Position numbers and translations under genes: made by a program. 64,000 nucleotides of DNA from Bdellovibrio sp. NC01. GTDB taxonomy: Bacteria > Bdellovibrionota > Bdellovibrionia > Bdellovibrionales > Bdellovibrionaceae. The DNA lies in NCBI RefSeq assembly GCF_006874625.1, contig NZ_CP030034.1, forward strand, positions 806,001 to 870,000, in the 5' to 3' direction. Of this stretch, positions 1 through 7,997 are shown one piece after another (the stretch's first letter is position 1; the number at the start of each line of letters is the position of its first letter). Below the pieces are notes generated by a model, which had not been told where the DNA came from, searched no databases, and saw only the letters and a list, made by a program, of their open reading frames with translations.

Positions 1-1240
1 AAGATCGGCGCGACCCAAGCCTGCTTTAAGCAAGTTCATGATTTCAACTGCGCAGTTGTTGCTTAGGAAATAATATCTGTTGTTATAAGACCAATGAGTT
101 TCCACGGCTCGTTCAAGAAACGATTTGATTTCTTCGCGAGTTAATGACAACGGATAGCTTTTTAAATCACGCAATTGTGTAACATTGTATTCGCTGATGA
201 TTTGTACGAATGGAACGAAGAACAGGCGACTTGGATACTGACCCGTCAAGCCACCCCAGCCGCTAATTTGTGGGCTATCAAGAAATGCGCGGAATGATAC
301 GACGATATGTGATTGAATGTCTTGAAGACATTCAGGCCCCACAGTTTTTCTTTCAGGAGCACACACAACAATGCGCGCAAGGGAATGCCCGAAAGAACTC
401 ATCAAGGCATCGCCGTCTCCGGCAAGAAGATAATGAATTTGATAAACGCGACTTGGATCAATTGAGCGAATTGCTTTTTCAGCTTTGCCGAATTGGGAAT
501 CCACAAAGGACAACGTCTCTTGGCAGGCTTGTTCCCCAAATGGTTGAAAGTTGAAGTGCTTGGCTAGATATCTATATATAGACGGACGACGGCATTGATA
601 CTCACGGTCTGTCAGAAAGTATTCCATGTTCACGGCGAACATCTCTTGAGGGCTGCGAGCTTCATATGGATCTGGAGAACGATACCCAAATGTCGTCTCG
701 TCCATGCGCATTCCATTGCCGTTTAATTCTTGATACCAACCAGTGGCATCTAAGAAATCAGGCATGGTTGAAACTGTCGTTTTTGTATTCTTATAAAGTT
801 GGCAGACGTCGGGCACACCGTATTCACGATTATGCTGCTCTGACATCTGGCAATCCCACTTCGCATCTTTAATATCCTGAGGAATAACCTTCAGGAAATC
901 ATAGACGTGAGAAAGCTCATGCACGATCGTGCGAGTCACGAGGTCATCGCGATCAAGGATTCGGCTATTGATTGTAATCACGCCCTTTGAATTGGCTTCA
1001 CCCGCAACGTGAGCATCCAAATCGACAAGTTGAATTTGATAAGCAGGGAACTTCACGCGGCCTTCTAAACGAATGCGCATGATTGGGGGTAAAAGATTGT
1101 AAGCGCCTAAGAAAGCGGTTGCCACTTGATCTCTTTGTTTGCTGGTTCCTCCAAAAACGGAAAAACGTGGCTGAACGTTTCCGCTCGCCCAAGAAATCGA
1201 AGCCGCCATAACTATAAATAGAGACAGTAGTGCTTTCATA
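1..1240 (-). CDS. Secreted metalloprotease-like protein with DUF4105/Lnb-like domain (partial, C-terminus beyond left edge)
   Basis: On the minus strand an open frame runs from ATG 1240 to the window edge without a stop (413 codons). Residues 1-19 look like a signal peptide (hydrophobic, ending SWA-S). Residues 107-111 are HELSH, a zincin zinc-binding motif, and a Glu at about 199 in SPQEMFAVNMEY is a possible third ligand. From about residue 268 the text changes to features of the DUF4105 family (related to the Lnb lipoprotein N-acyltransferase domain): GDGDALMSSFGHSLARI near 275-290 and SNNCAVEIMNLL near 393-404, supplying candidate His and Cys. This suggests a two-domain periplasmic or outer-membrane enzyme. 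The zincin and DUF4105 assignments are by motif only; substrate unknown. No clear Shine-Dalgarno lies before the ATG. Confidence 0.75.
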
Positions 1241-1446
1241 TATAGATATCAGAGCAAAGATCGCACCCAGTTTGCTTTTCGATTCACGCATTTAAGAAGC
1301 TTTGAGCATCTAAGTCGTCTATTTCATCAACACACGGACCGACAATTGTTGTCGCTTTTGAGTGTTTCGCGTCTCAAATTGAATAGGATCAAACTGAGAC
1401 GGCACACCCGTTGCTTTATGGCTCTGCGACACATTAGGAGGTTATT
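1241..1446. promoter_or_regulatory. Divergent intergenic region with two dyads
   Basis: This 206-bp gap separates the divergent genes at 1240(-) and 1447(+), so it must hold both promoters. It contains a perfect dyad at 1340-1354 (arms CGACAA/TTGTCG, 3-nt centre) and a wider inverted repeat with 7-bp arms CGTCTCA at 1370-1376 and TGAGACG at 1395-1401. Either could be an operator or an RNA hairpin in the leader of the downstream gene. No convincing -35/-10 pair was recognised. Confidence 0.3.
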
Positions 1447-1773
1447 GTGAAAAAGGTATTACTATTGGCTTTAGTTATGGGTTCGGCAACTTCTGCATTT
1501 GCAGCTAACAAATCTGTTTCTACTCAAGTGCTTGAGAGCGTATCTTCATCTTCTTACTCTAAAGTAGAGTGTTCAATGGAAGACTATACTTGCCAGAAAT
1601 TGATTTTGGATATGGGCCGCCAAGAGGCGTTGAGCCGTGTTCTTTCTGGTGATGAAGGTAAATTGTCTGCTGTTCTTCAGCAATCAATCGCTATCGTTCG
1701 CCAAAACGATGCTTCTGCTAAAGATCTAACTGATGCGCAAATCATCGAGATCTTGGCTTCACAACAACAATAA
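1447..1773 (+). CDS. Small secreted protein, unknown function
   Basis: A 108-aa protein with a GTG start at 1447, preceded by an excellent Shine-Dalgarno (AGGAGG at 1436-1441). Residues 1-19 form a classic Sec signal peptide ending AFA-A, so the mature protein is about 89 aa, soluble and rich in Ser/Ala/Gln, with two Cys in ECSMEDYTCQ that could form a disulfide in the periplasm. No family recognised. The next gene starts 32 bp downstream on the same strand and is also secreted, so the two are probably co-transcribed and may act together. Confidence 0.8.
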   Translation: MKKVLLLALVMGSATSAFAANKSVSTQVLESVSSSSYSKVECSMEDYTCQKLILDMGRQEALSRVLSGDEGKLSAVLQQSIAIVRQNDASAKDLTDAQIIEILASQQQ

Positions 1774-1805
1774 TTTTTTATTAACTACTTAAGAAGGAAC
1801 GTCCA

Positions 1806-3011
1806 ATGAAACACTTATTGACGTCTATGTTAGCTTTCTTTGCTGCTGCTCCGGCATTTGCCTATATCACGGCAACAGCTGCTAACAAACCAATTGATGT
1901 GAACACAAGAACTCACATCCTTATCGTTGGTAACGGTACTGACCTTGGTAACGCTTTGACTCAAGCAGCGACTGCTCAAGCAAAGAAGTATCAAGAGCTT
2001 TATCCGAACGAACAAGTTTATCTTATCTCTGTGAACGAGACGGGTAAAGATCAAGACACAGCTGAACTTAAAGAGTTCGGTTATTATAACATCGAAGAGA
2101 AGGGCAAATCGTTTAAGTCGAAAGACGTATTTAACGAAATGTCTCAATTCTCTAAGATCGCGTCTTTCGACGTATTCTCTCATAGCGTTGCTTACTACGG
2201 CGTGATCCTTGATGGTAAATTGAACCGTCTTGATCCTTTGGCTGATGGTTACGACAAACTTGCGAAGAACTTTACTTCTGACGCTTATGCATTCCTTCAT
2301 GGTTGCAACAGCGGTCAATTCTTGGCTGGTGTATTCTCTAAACAATGGGGTATCCCAGTAGCTGGTTCATTCACAGGTACTGACTTCCAATACATCTATG
2401 AAGGTAAAGGCTTCTTCAATGACGACGGCCGTGCACCTAAAGATGCAAGCAAAGTCAAAATCAACAAAATCGGTTACGAGAAAAACATCGGTTGCTACAC
2501 TGGCGCGTGTTCTCGTCTAATGCCAGACAACTTCGCTTACCACGGTTTCTGGGGTGAGTTCACTGAAGGCGGTCTTGGATTCTATAAATGGATCTGTGCT
2601 GGTTCGAACATCACTTCTGACAGATGTTTCACAGCAATGGCTCGCGCGGCATTGTCTTACGTCTCAATCAAACCATTGAGAGATAACTCTTCAATCGAAG
2701 ATTATAAAGACGTAGTTCTTGATTTCTTGTGCCCAGCTAACAAACGTACTGAGTGCCGTGCGGCTCTTGAGAACGCTGTTAAAACTGGCAACATGGAATA
2801 CGATCCATACGGTGGCAAATCACTTCAATGTGACTTCAAAAACTGTAAGGCGAAATTCACATGTGAACGTATCCCTCTTGTGAACTTGTTGAAATCTGGT
2901 TCATGCAAAGTTGAAAACTTGCGCGAATCAAACAAAACAACAACGATCGCAAACGAATACGCTGCATACTTGAAAGGTTACAAACTTCTTCAAGCGCAAC
3001 TTTCTAAATAA
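1806..3011 (+). CDS. Secreted protein with clan CD cysteine-peptidase-like motifs
   Basis: 401 aa with a signal peptide (residues 1-19, ending AFA-Y) and an AAGGAA ribosome site at 1793-1798. Residues 118-130 (IASFDVFSHSVAY) and 158-170 (SDAYAFLHGCNSG) each show a hydrophobic strand followed by a candidate catalytic residue, His126 and Cys167. That layout is the hallmark of clan CD folds (caspase, gingipain, CHAT, DUF4347), where DUF4347 proteins carry a similar GCN motif. The second half has eight or more Cys (GCYTGACS, CAGS, DRCF, LCPANKRTEC and others), suggesting a disulfide-rich exported domain. Inference: a secreted cysteine hydrolase, perhaps used on prey. It could instead be a non-catalytic relative. 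Co-oriented with 1447-1773 and closed by a terminator. Confidence 0.75.
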   Translation: MKHLLTSMLAFFAAAPAFAYITATAANKPIDVNTRTHILIVGNGTDLGNALTQAATAQAKKYQELYPNEQVYLISVNETGKDQDTAELKEFGYYNIEEKGKSFKSKDVFNEMSQFSKIASFDVFSHSVAYYGVILDGKLNRLDPLADGYDKLAKNFTSDAYAFLHGCNSGQFLAGVFSKQWGIPVAGSFTGTDFQYIYEGKGFFNDDGRAPKDASKVKINKIGYEKNIGCYTGACSRLMPDNFAYHGFWGEFTEGGLGFYKWICAGSNITSDRCFTAMARAALSYVSIKPLRDNSSIEDYKDVVLDFLCPANKRTECRAALENAVKTGNMEYDPYGGKSLQCDFKNCKAKFTCERIPLVNLLKSGSCKVENLRESNKTTTIANEYAAYLKGYKLLQAQLSK

Positions 3012-3044
3012 TTAAGTCCCAACCCAAAGTTCCCATCCCTCCTA

Positions 3045-3076
3045 AGCCTCACTTTCAACGAAGTGGGGCTTTTTTT
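3045..3076 (+). terminator. Rho-independent terminator of the 1447-3011 unit
   Basis: A 10-bp stem (3045-3054 with 3061-3070, one G-U pair) and a 6-nt loop are followed by seven T at 3070-3076. It lies 33 bp after the stop codon at 3011. Confidence 0.85.
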
Positions 3077-3270
3077 ATTCTTCTTTCTTTGAGAGTGCGG
3101 GGATTTGCCGAGGCTTTGCATTTTAGCTTTTGCTGCTTCGGCACGGCATCCTGCCTCGTCGCTTCGACGCCAAAGGCGTCGAGGGCCATCCAGGCCCCGC
3201 GAAGGCCTCATACGCAAAAGCTAAAATGCAAAGCCTCGGCAAATTGTGCTTCGAAAGAAGAATAAAAAAA
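3077..3270. repeat. Structured intergenic element, copy 1 (long inverted arms with inner hairpins)
   Basis: A 30-bp perfect inverted repeat pairs 3104-3133 with 3214-3243. Inside its 80-nt loop sits a perfect 8-bp hairpin with an AAA loop (3164-3171/3175-3182), flanked by two weaker ones (3145-3148/3152-3155 and 3183-3187/3193-3197), giving a cloverleaf-like fold. An outer 18-bp perfect inverted repeat (3070-3087/3253-3270) brings in the T-tracts of the two flanking terminators. A related element with the same conserved blocks lies at 29940-30118. It sits between convergent genes. No open reading frame or target-site duplication was seen. Confidence 0.9.
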
Positions 3271-3295
3271 TCCAATCATTGAAGTGATGATTGGA
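3264..3295 (-). terminator. Rho-independent terminator of pcp (minus strand)
   Basis: A perfect 9-bp stem (3271-3279 with 3287-3295, 7-nt loop) is followed on the minus strand by seven T (3270-3264). It lies 43 bp past the stop of the minus-strand gene at 3338. Confidence 0.88.
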
Positions 3296-3337
3296 TTCGC
3301 TTGAATTGTTTCAGATTAATTTTTTAAAGTTGGCTGA

Positions 3338-3943
3338 TTAAGTTTTTAATTCAGTGATCAGTGTGATGAGTTTTTCAATGATGTTTTGTTGGGTTTCTAG
3401 TTTCATCGAGGCTGTGTTTGGTTTTTCTTGGACCTGTTCTGGCAAGTAGGGGACGTGGACGAACAGGGTTGGGATTTTTGCCTGAGTGATGTGGTGTAGT
3501 GATTTAAAATATAATGAGTTGCACACGTAGGTTCCTGCGCTGAAGCTTGTTGTTGTTGGGCCGATTTTGTTGAGGTCGGTGATCCAGTCTTGATTGAAGA
3601 AATCGCTGATGTAGGACGTTGGCGCTTCTTCGATGAGTTTTTGTGGAGCTAGTTTGTTTCCGTCTTCGTCGGGGAGGGAGGTTTCGCTCCAGTTGAGGGC
3701 GACTCTTTCTAGGCACACTGCTTGTCTGCCTCCGGCTTGGCCTAACATTAAGAGTGCGTCGAAGGGGCCTTCGTTGTGCCAGAAGTTTTTTAACTCTTCG
3801 AAAGATCTTTCGTAGCTTACTGGTAAAACTAAGGGTGTTACGTTTGCGAACTTGCCTGCAAGATTCGTTGTTAGAATCTCTGCCGGATTAATTGGTTCTT
3901 TGTTGAAAGGTTTAAATCCTGTTAGCAGGATTTTGCGTGACAT
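3338..3943 (-). CDS. pcp: Pyroglutamyl-peptidase I (5-oxoprolyl peptidase)
   Basis: 201 aa, close to the family norm of about 200-215. It removes N-terminal pyroglutamate from peptides, normally in the cytoplasm, and has no signal peptide. The family catalytic triad can be placed: Glu79 in AGGRQAVCLERVALN, Cys141 in SAGTYVCNSLYF and His163 in LFVHVPYLPEQ. The N-terminus MSRKILLTGFKPFNKEPINP matches the conserved start of the family (TGFxPF...NPA). It follows the small secreted-protein gene 3949-4239 by 5 bp, so the two form one minus-strand unit ended by the terminator at 3264-3295. A role in salvaging amino acids from degraded prey protein is plausible but inferred. Confidence 0.93.
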   Translation of the reverse strand: MSRKILLTGFKPFNKEPINPAEILTTNLAGKFANVTPLVLPVSYERSFEELKNFWHNEGPFDALLMLGQAGGRQAVCLERVALNWSETSLPDEDGNKLAPQKLIEEAPTSYISDFFNQDWITDLNKIGPTTTSFSAGTYVCNSLYFKSLHHITQAKIPTLFVHVPYLPEQVQEKPNTASMKLETQQNIIEKLITLITELKT

Positions 3944-3948
3944 AAAAT

Positions 3949-4239
3949 TTAGTCCTCGTCGCCGAAACCGAAGTTTACTTTGTGGCCGTCTTTATTCAAC
4001 TGATCGTGGGCCTTCTGTAAACATGTTTGGTAAGCGGGATCCGATTTTTTGATTTCGCGGCCGCTGGCGTCTTGGCAGCTGATATGCATGACTTGTTTTT
4101 GTTTTTTCGGTTTGTACTCTTCAGGTTGTTCTTCCATTTTAAATGGCGCGAAGCCTTCTTCAACCGGGACTTTGAGTGTTTCTTCTGCCATTGCAGAGAA
4201 CGTTAGTACTGAAACTGTCGCAAAAAGAAGCCATTTCAT
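3949..4239 (-). CDS. Small secreted protein, unknown function
   Basis: 96 aa when started at ATG 4239. This start gives a clean signal peptide (MKWLLFATVSVLTFSAMA-E) with AAGG about 10 nt upstream; the frame stays open further upstream to 4338 but that stretch overlaps the promoter region of the divergent gene. The mature protein is charged (many Glu and Lys), with two Cys in HISCQDASGREIK and YQTCLQKAH, a pattern typical of small periplasmic proteins. It is co-transcribed with pcp. A possible promoter reads TTGGTC, 17 bp, TATCAT on the minus strand around 4270-4310. No family recognised. Confidence 0.7.
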   Translation of the reverse strand: MKWLLFATVSVLTFSAMAEETLKVPVEEGFAPFKMEEQPEEYKPKKQKQVMHISCQDASGREIKKSDPAYQTCLQKAHDQLNKDGHKVNFGFGDED

Positions 4240-4321
4240 TGGGAAGCCTTTTCTTAAAGTTTGCTCAATGATAAGATGAGAATTCTTCAGGACCAAGACC
4301 AAATTTACAGAAGGTAGACTT

Positions 4322-4714
4322 TTGGAAACTCTCGGCAAGATTATTAATTCTGTTTTGACCAGTTTGATCGTCTCTATTGTTTTGTTTGTGATTATGTATT
4401 CGGTTATGACTGGCGAATTCCCACCAAACTTAAAGAGATTAAAGGGTAGCTATCAAAATCTTCATAAGATGGCGCAAGTCAGTCGTGAAATTCACGATCA
4501 AGATGTTCGTCTAAGAAAACAATACGCGACAACCGGGAACGTGAATCAAGAGGACGTCGATCATCTACAAGCTTTGAACTTACAGCGCATGGAACTTGGT
4601 GCTTCGATGTTAGGTGGTTCAACTGTCGATGAAGCTTCACAAAAGAGAATAGACGAACTTGAAAAGCGAGTTTCCAAATTAGAAGCGGAATTAAAAGTTA
4701 GGTCGTCGAAATAG
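4322..4714 (+). CDS. Membrane-anchored coiled-coil protein, unknown function
   Basis: 130 aa with a TTG start at 4322 preceded by AGAAGG. Residues 8-30 form one transmembrane helix (SVLTSLIVSIVLFVIMYSVM), followed by a mostly helical charged region. Residues 105-125 show heptad-like spacing (RIDELEKRVSKLEAEL), indicating a short C-terminal coiled coil that may oligomerise in the cytoplasm or periplasm. Divergent from 4239(-). No family recognised; it resembles phage-shock or envelope accessory proteins only in outline. Confidence 0.7.
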   Translation: METLGKIINSVLTSLIVSIVLFVIMYSVMTGEFPPNLKRLKGSYQNLHKMAQVSREIHDQDVRLRKQYATTGNVNQEDVDHLQALNLQRMELGASMLGGSTVDEASQKRIDELEKRVSKLEAELKVRSSK

Positions 4715-4791
4715 CCTTATCATTTCTTTTTCAAATCATGCTTTTCACTCTGGAAGTTTGCCTTTTGTTCTAGAGAATTCTATGAAAACGC

Positions 4792-5859
4792 ATGATGAAA
4801 TCTTTGTTCCTTTTCTTGCATCGTTGGTTCGGTTTAACTGCGGGTCTTTATTTTGTTCTTCTAGGGTTAAGCGGCAGTTATTTAGTTTATGACGATAAAA
4901 TTGATGAATGGCTTAATCCCGCTCTTCGCAAATCTGTCACGAGTTCAAATTCATTTTCGCTATCGGCATTGATTGCTTCAGCTCAAAAGGGCGTTGGCAC
5001 TGATAAACCACCGATGCGTATTTCTATTCCTGAAGATCCACGCGCGAATGCCGTAATCGGTTTCAATTTGCCGACTGAAGGTCAACCACGTCGCTTTGTG
5101 ACGGCATTCGTTGATCCGGTAAATAATGAATTCAAAGGGCAAGAGATTTTCACCGAAACTTTGACGGGTTTCATGTTCCGTTTCCATCACGATTTATTCA
5201 TGGGACCACTTGGTCACACGATCATGGCGGTGTGCGGAATTATCATGACGTTGTTGTTGCTGACAGGTTTGTACTTGTGGTGGCCAAAAAATTTGAATTT
5301 TAAAAAGGCGCTAAGCTGGAAAAGAACGAAAAATTTCTTTCAATACAACTTTGAATGGCATCGTTTCACTGGTTTTTATACTTTGATTCTGATGTTACTT
5401 GTCACAGTTACCGGCGTTTATCTGTCACGTTCCGATTGGTTTACCTTTTCTAAAAAAGAAAAAGGCGGTTTCGAGCGACGTGGCGGAGAACAAAAAGGTC
5501 CAGTTGTTTTTGACTTTGCGAAGATCGAAAAGGTGCTCCAAGAAAAGCAGATGCAACTTCGACCGGCATCTTTACGTATTGATCCACGCAGTGGGATGTT
5601 GAATTTCCGTGGAGTGGAAGAGGGACGCGAAGTCGCAGTTAAAATCGATGCGAACTCATCTGAGATCGTTCCAGACAGTCCTAAAAAGAAAGAAATCAAT
5701 GCTCGCGCGATCAATCATGATCTTCATGCAGGTGATTTTTGGGATTGGTTCGGTAAGTTTTTGATCTTTGCTTCGGGAATTTTGCCCGCATTTTTTTACT
5801 TCACTGGTTTCTATATTTGGTGGAAAAAACGCCAAGCTCGTCGACCTCGCACGACTTAG
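4792..5859 (+). CDS. PepSY-associated TM family protein (iron-uptake linked)
   Basis: 355 aa inner-membrane protein. Four membrane segments are visible: about 15-33, 139-161 (IMAVCGIIMTLLLLTGLYLWW), 195-215 (TLILMLLVTVTGVYL) and 325-345. Conserved His/Arg near membrane faces (LHRWFGL at 9-15, RFHHDLF, FEWHRFTG, NHDLHAGD) and the WWPK/WWKKR ends are diagnostic of the PepSY_TM family, often found with siderophore receptors and ferric reductases. Members are thought to act in iron reduction or transport. A weak promoter TTGCCT, 17 bp, TATGAA would start transcription at or next to the ATG. No iron-uptake gene is adjacent here, so the substrate is not determined by context. Confidence 0.85.
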   Translation: MMKSLFLFLHRWFGLTAGLYFVLLGLSGSYLVYDDKIDEWLNPALRKSVTSSNSFSLSALIASAQKGVGTDKPPMRISIPEDPRANAVIGFNLPTEGQPRRFVTAFVDPVNNEFKGQEIFTETLTGFMFRFHHDLFMGPLGHTIMAVCGIIMTLLLLTGLYLWWPKNLNFKKALSWKRTKNFFQYNFEWHRFTGFYTLILMLLVTVTGVYLSRSDWFTFSKKEKGGFERRGGEQKGPVVFDFAKIEKVLQEKQMQLRPASLRIDPRSGMLNFRGVEEGREVAVKIDANSSEIVPDSPKKKEINARAINHDLHAGDFWDWFGKFLIFASGILPAFFYFTGFYIWWKKRQARRPRTT

Positions 5860-5932
5860 GTCTTGTTGACCTTAAGTCCTGTATCCAGATGGGGCGCTTG
5901 CCCCATTGCCTATAATTTTCCACAATGATTTA

Positions 5933-6433
5933 GTGGGAATAGAAATATCAAAATTGAAAAATATCAAGATGTTGGTCCTCGATGTGGACGGCGTTTTAAC
6001 TGACACTCGCCTATGGTTCGATGGCAAAGAGTGGCGCAGGTTTTTCTCTATCCGTGATGGTGTAGGGATCAAACGTCTTATCGACTCTGGATATAAGACT
6101 GCGGTTATTACTGGCAGTAAGGCTGAAGACATTCGTGCCAGAGTGAAATCTCTTGGTATTCATTACTTCTATGAAGGGGCACTTGATAAAGGGCCTTCAT
6201 TCCTTCAACTCCAAAAAGAATCAGGAATTGCGCCGCATGAGATGGCTTACATCGGCGATGACATTTTCGATATTCCAATGATTCAAGAAGCGGCCTTTGG
6301 GGCCACTGTTCCTGAAGCTGTCGATGAAGTTTTAGAAATCGCGGATTATGTGACTCGCAGACCTGGTGGTTGCGGGGCAGTTCGAGAAGTTTGTGATTAC
6401 ATTTATAAACATGGGGCCTTTGCGGGTAGGTAA
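5933..6433 (+). CDS. kdsC: 3-deoxy-D-manno-octulosonate 8-phosphate phosphatase
   Basis: HAD-superfamily enzyme that hydrolyses KDO-8-P to KDO for LPS inner core. Numbered from GTG 5933 (166 aa), the nucleophile motif DVDGVLTD places Asp17 and Asp19; TGSKA follows near 51-55 and the metal-binding GDDIFDIPM near 102-110; the C-terminal RRPGGCGAVRE matches the KdsC tail. The start is uncertain: the frame opens at TTG 5906, but a TATAAT at 5911-5916 and alignment to family N-termini (a short helix before LILDVDG) favour GTG 5933; TTG 5954 and ATG 5969 also remain possible. It lies 3 bp before the gliding operon, and lptC/lptB lie downstream of that operon. Confidence 0.9.
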   Translation: MGIEISKLKNIKMLVLDVDGVLTDTRLWFDGKEWRRFFSIRDGVGIKRLIDSGYKTAVITGSKAEDIRARVKSLGIHYFYEGALDKGPSFLQLQKESGIAPHEMAYIGDDIFDIPMIQEAAFGATVPEAVDEVLEIADYVTRRPGGCGAVREVCDYIYKHGAFAGR

Positions 6434-6436
6434 TTC

Positions 6437-7162
6437 ATGCTCAAGAATGCATTTAAAGCAGTGATCGTTATTGTGTGCGCCTTCCTATTACATAAGACGG
6501 CATTTGCAGCAGAAGTCGTAGAGCTTCCTCAAGAAGAGTTGGCAACGGAATCTGTACTTCCAGTATTTGATAAAGCAGTCAGCGTTAAAAATCGTAACGT
6601 GATGACGGCAAAACGTTGGGACGCAGACGTATTTTATAGTTATGCGATGACAGAACCTATTGCGAACGTCAGCAAACTGGGTGTGGCGCTTTATTATAAC
6701 TTCAATGAAGATCACGCACTTGGTTTGATGTACGCGAAAAACTTTTCGGGTCTTTCAAAGTACGCAGAGCAATTAGATAGCCAATACAACTTGGATTTCA
6801 GCCGTGCTCCACAACCGACGAATTCAGTGTTCCTTGATTACAACATCAAGGCGTTTTACGGAAAAATGAGTTTAACGAAATCGGTTGTGTTCAACACGAT
6901 TCTTTATGGTTCAGCAGCAGCGGGCATGATTCAGTATGAGCACAAATCATATCCAGGTGTTTCAGTGGGCTTGGGCCAAAAATTTTATTTCACAAAACAA
7001 TGGGCTTTGCGTTTTGACCTTCGCTTGTATGCGAACCAAGCGCCGATCCCATTCTTAAAAAATGGTTTGAAGCCTTCAGATCCAGTACCGGCTTACGGTG
7101 ATTTTGAAGATCGTCTGACTTTCACAACAACCCTGGATGCTGGGTTGTCTTACTTGTTTTAA
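6437..7162 (+). CDS. gltA: Outer-membrane beta-barrel protein of the gliding complex (GltA/GltB type)
   Basis: 241 aa with a signal peptide (ending TAFA-A near residue 24) and many alternating aromatic strands ending in the classic C-terminal Phe (AGLSYLF), the signature of an outer-membrane barrel. It belongs by context and pattern to the myxobacterial-type outer membrane beta-barrel domain family that includes GltA and GltB, which in Myxococcus xanthus anchor the trans-envelope gliding machine to the outer membrane. It is the first of ten tightly packed genes ending with aglS. GGTAGG before ATG 6437 serves as ribosome site. Which of the two barrels is GltA and which GltB is assigned by order only. 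Confidence 0.75.
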   Translation: MLKNAFKAVIVIVCAFLLHKTAFAAEVVELPQEELATESVLPVFDKAVSVKNRNVMTAKRWDADVFYSYAMTEPIANVSKLGVALYYNFNEDHALGLMYAKNFSGLSKYAEQLDSQYNLDFSRAPQPTNSVFLDYNIKAFYGKMSLTKSVVFNTILYGSAAAGMIQYEHKSYPGVSVGLGQKFYFTKQWALRFDLRLYANQAPIPFLKNGLKPSDPVPAYGDFEDRLTFTTTLDAGLSYLF

Positions 7163-7175
7163 GAGGGGTTAAAAG

Positions 7176-7997
7176 ATGTTGAACAAGAATCTACTGACAG
7201 CTTTGCTCCTTATCAGTTTTGCGGTTCCAGGAATCGCAAAGGCGCAAGCACAAAAAGCAGAAGGCGACGATCTTGATGTAATTGAGTTGGAGCTTGATAA
7301 GTCGGCTCCAGGTAAACCTGCGGAGCCTGCAACGGCGGCACCTTCATACAATCAAGAAGACAGCGCTAAAGATAATACTTTGACGGACTTCAAAGGTCTT
7401 GGCACGCTCGCGCCGTTTAAAGAGATTTCGATCGTACAAAAACGTTATCTGCCAAAAACAGGTCGCTTCCAATTGTTTGGTGGTATCACGACTGTTACGA
7501 ACGATCCATTCTTCAACACGTTCGGGGGCGTCGCGAAAGCCGCTTACTTCTTGAACGAAACGTGGGGTCTTGAGTTGAATTACTTTGGTTTAACGACTTC
7601 AGAACGTCAGTCGACTAAAGAGCTTCAAGATAACAATAACGTGAAGACTGAAAGTTTGGCGTATCCAAAATCTTACATCGGTGTTGATGTGATGTACGTA
7701 CCGATCTACGGTAAAATGACTTGGTTCAACGAAAGAATCTTGCCGTTCGATATGTATTTCTCTGCGGGTTACGGCACGACTCAAACTTCAACGAACGAAA
7801 ATTCAGGCACTGTGCACTTGGCGACGGGACAAATCTTCGCGTTGACGAAATCAGTGGCTCTTCGTTGGGACTTTAGCTGGAACTTCTTTAATGCCAGTGT
7901 TGTCGACCAAAACAATGTTAAAGAAACGAATTCATTTAATAACCTGTTCCTTACTGTGGGTATGAGCTGGTTCTTCCCGGAGGCTAGTTACCGATGA
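7176..7997 (+). CDS. gltB: Outer-membrane beta-barrel protein of the gliding complex (GltB type)
   Basis: 273 aa with a signal peptide (residues 1-23, ending IAKA-Q). An acidic Ala/Pro-rich stretch (25-60) precedes a barrel domain with repeated aromatic beta strands (GRFQLFGGITTV, KAAYFLNETWGLELNYFG, DMYFSAGYGTTQTS). It is a paralogue in design of the preceding gene: both carry the myxobacterial-type outer-membrane barrel pattern. The preceding stop is 13 bp away and the next gene overlaps its stop (ATGA), so translational coupling is likely. Role inferred from Glt homology: outer-membrane part of the gliding complex. Confidence 0.78.
   Translation: MLNKNLLTALLLISFAVPGIAKAQAQKAEGDDLDVIELELDKSAPGKPAEPATAAPSYNQEDSAKDNTLTDFKGLGTLAPFKEISIVQKRYLPKTGRFQLFGGITTVTNDPFFNTFGGVAKAAYFLNETWGLELNYFGLTTSERQSTKELQDNNNVKTESLAYPKSYIGVDVMYVPIYGKMTWFNERILPFDMYFSAGYGTTQTSTNENSGTVHLATGQIFALTKSVALRWDFSWNFFNASVVDQNNVKETNSFNNLFLTVGMSWFFPEASYR

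Noticed and set aside
270-872. Two plus-strand open frames of 94 and 68 codons
   Set aside because: They lie antisense to the continuous minus-strand frame 1-1240, which has a signal peptide and recognisable motifs; the plus-strand products have neither.
3077-3270. Classical insertion sequence or MITE
   Set aside because: No transposase, no target-site duplication seen, and the loop contains conserved inner hairpins instead of internal filler; a mobile origin is still possible.
5889-5916. Terminator before kdsC
   Set aside because: The 6-bp hairpin TGGGGC/GCCCCA has no T-tract and is followed by a TATAAT, so termination is doubtful.
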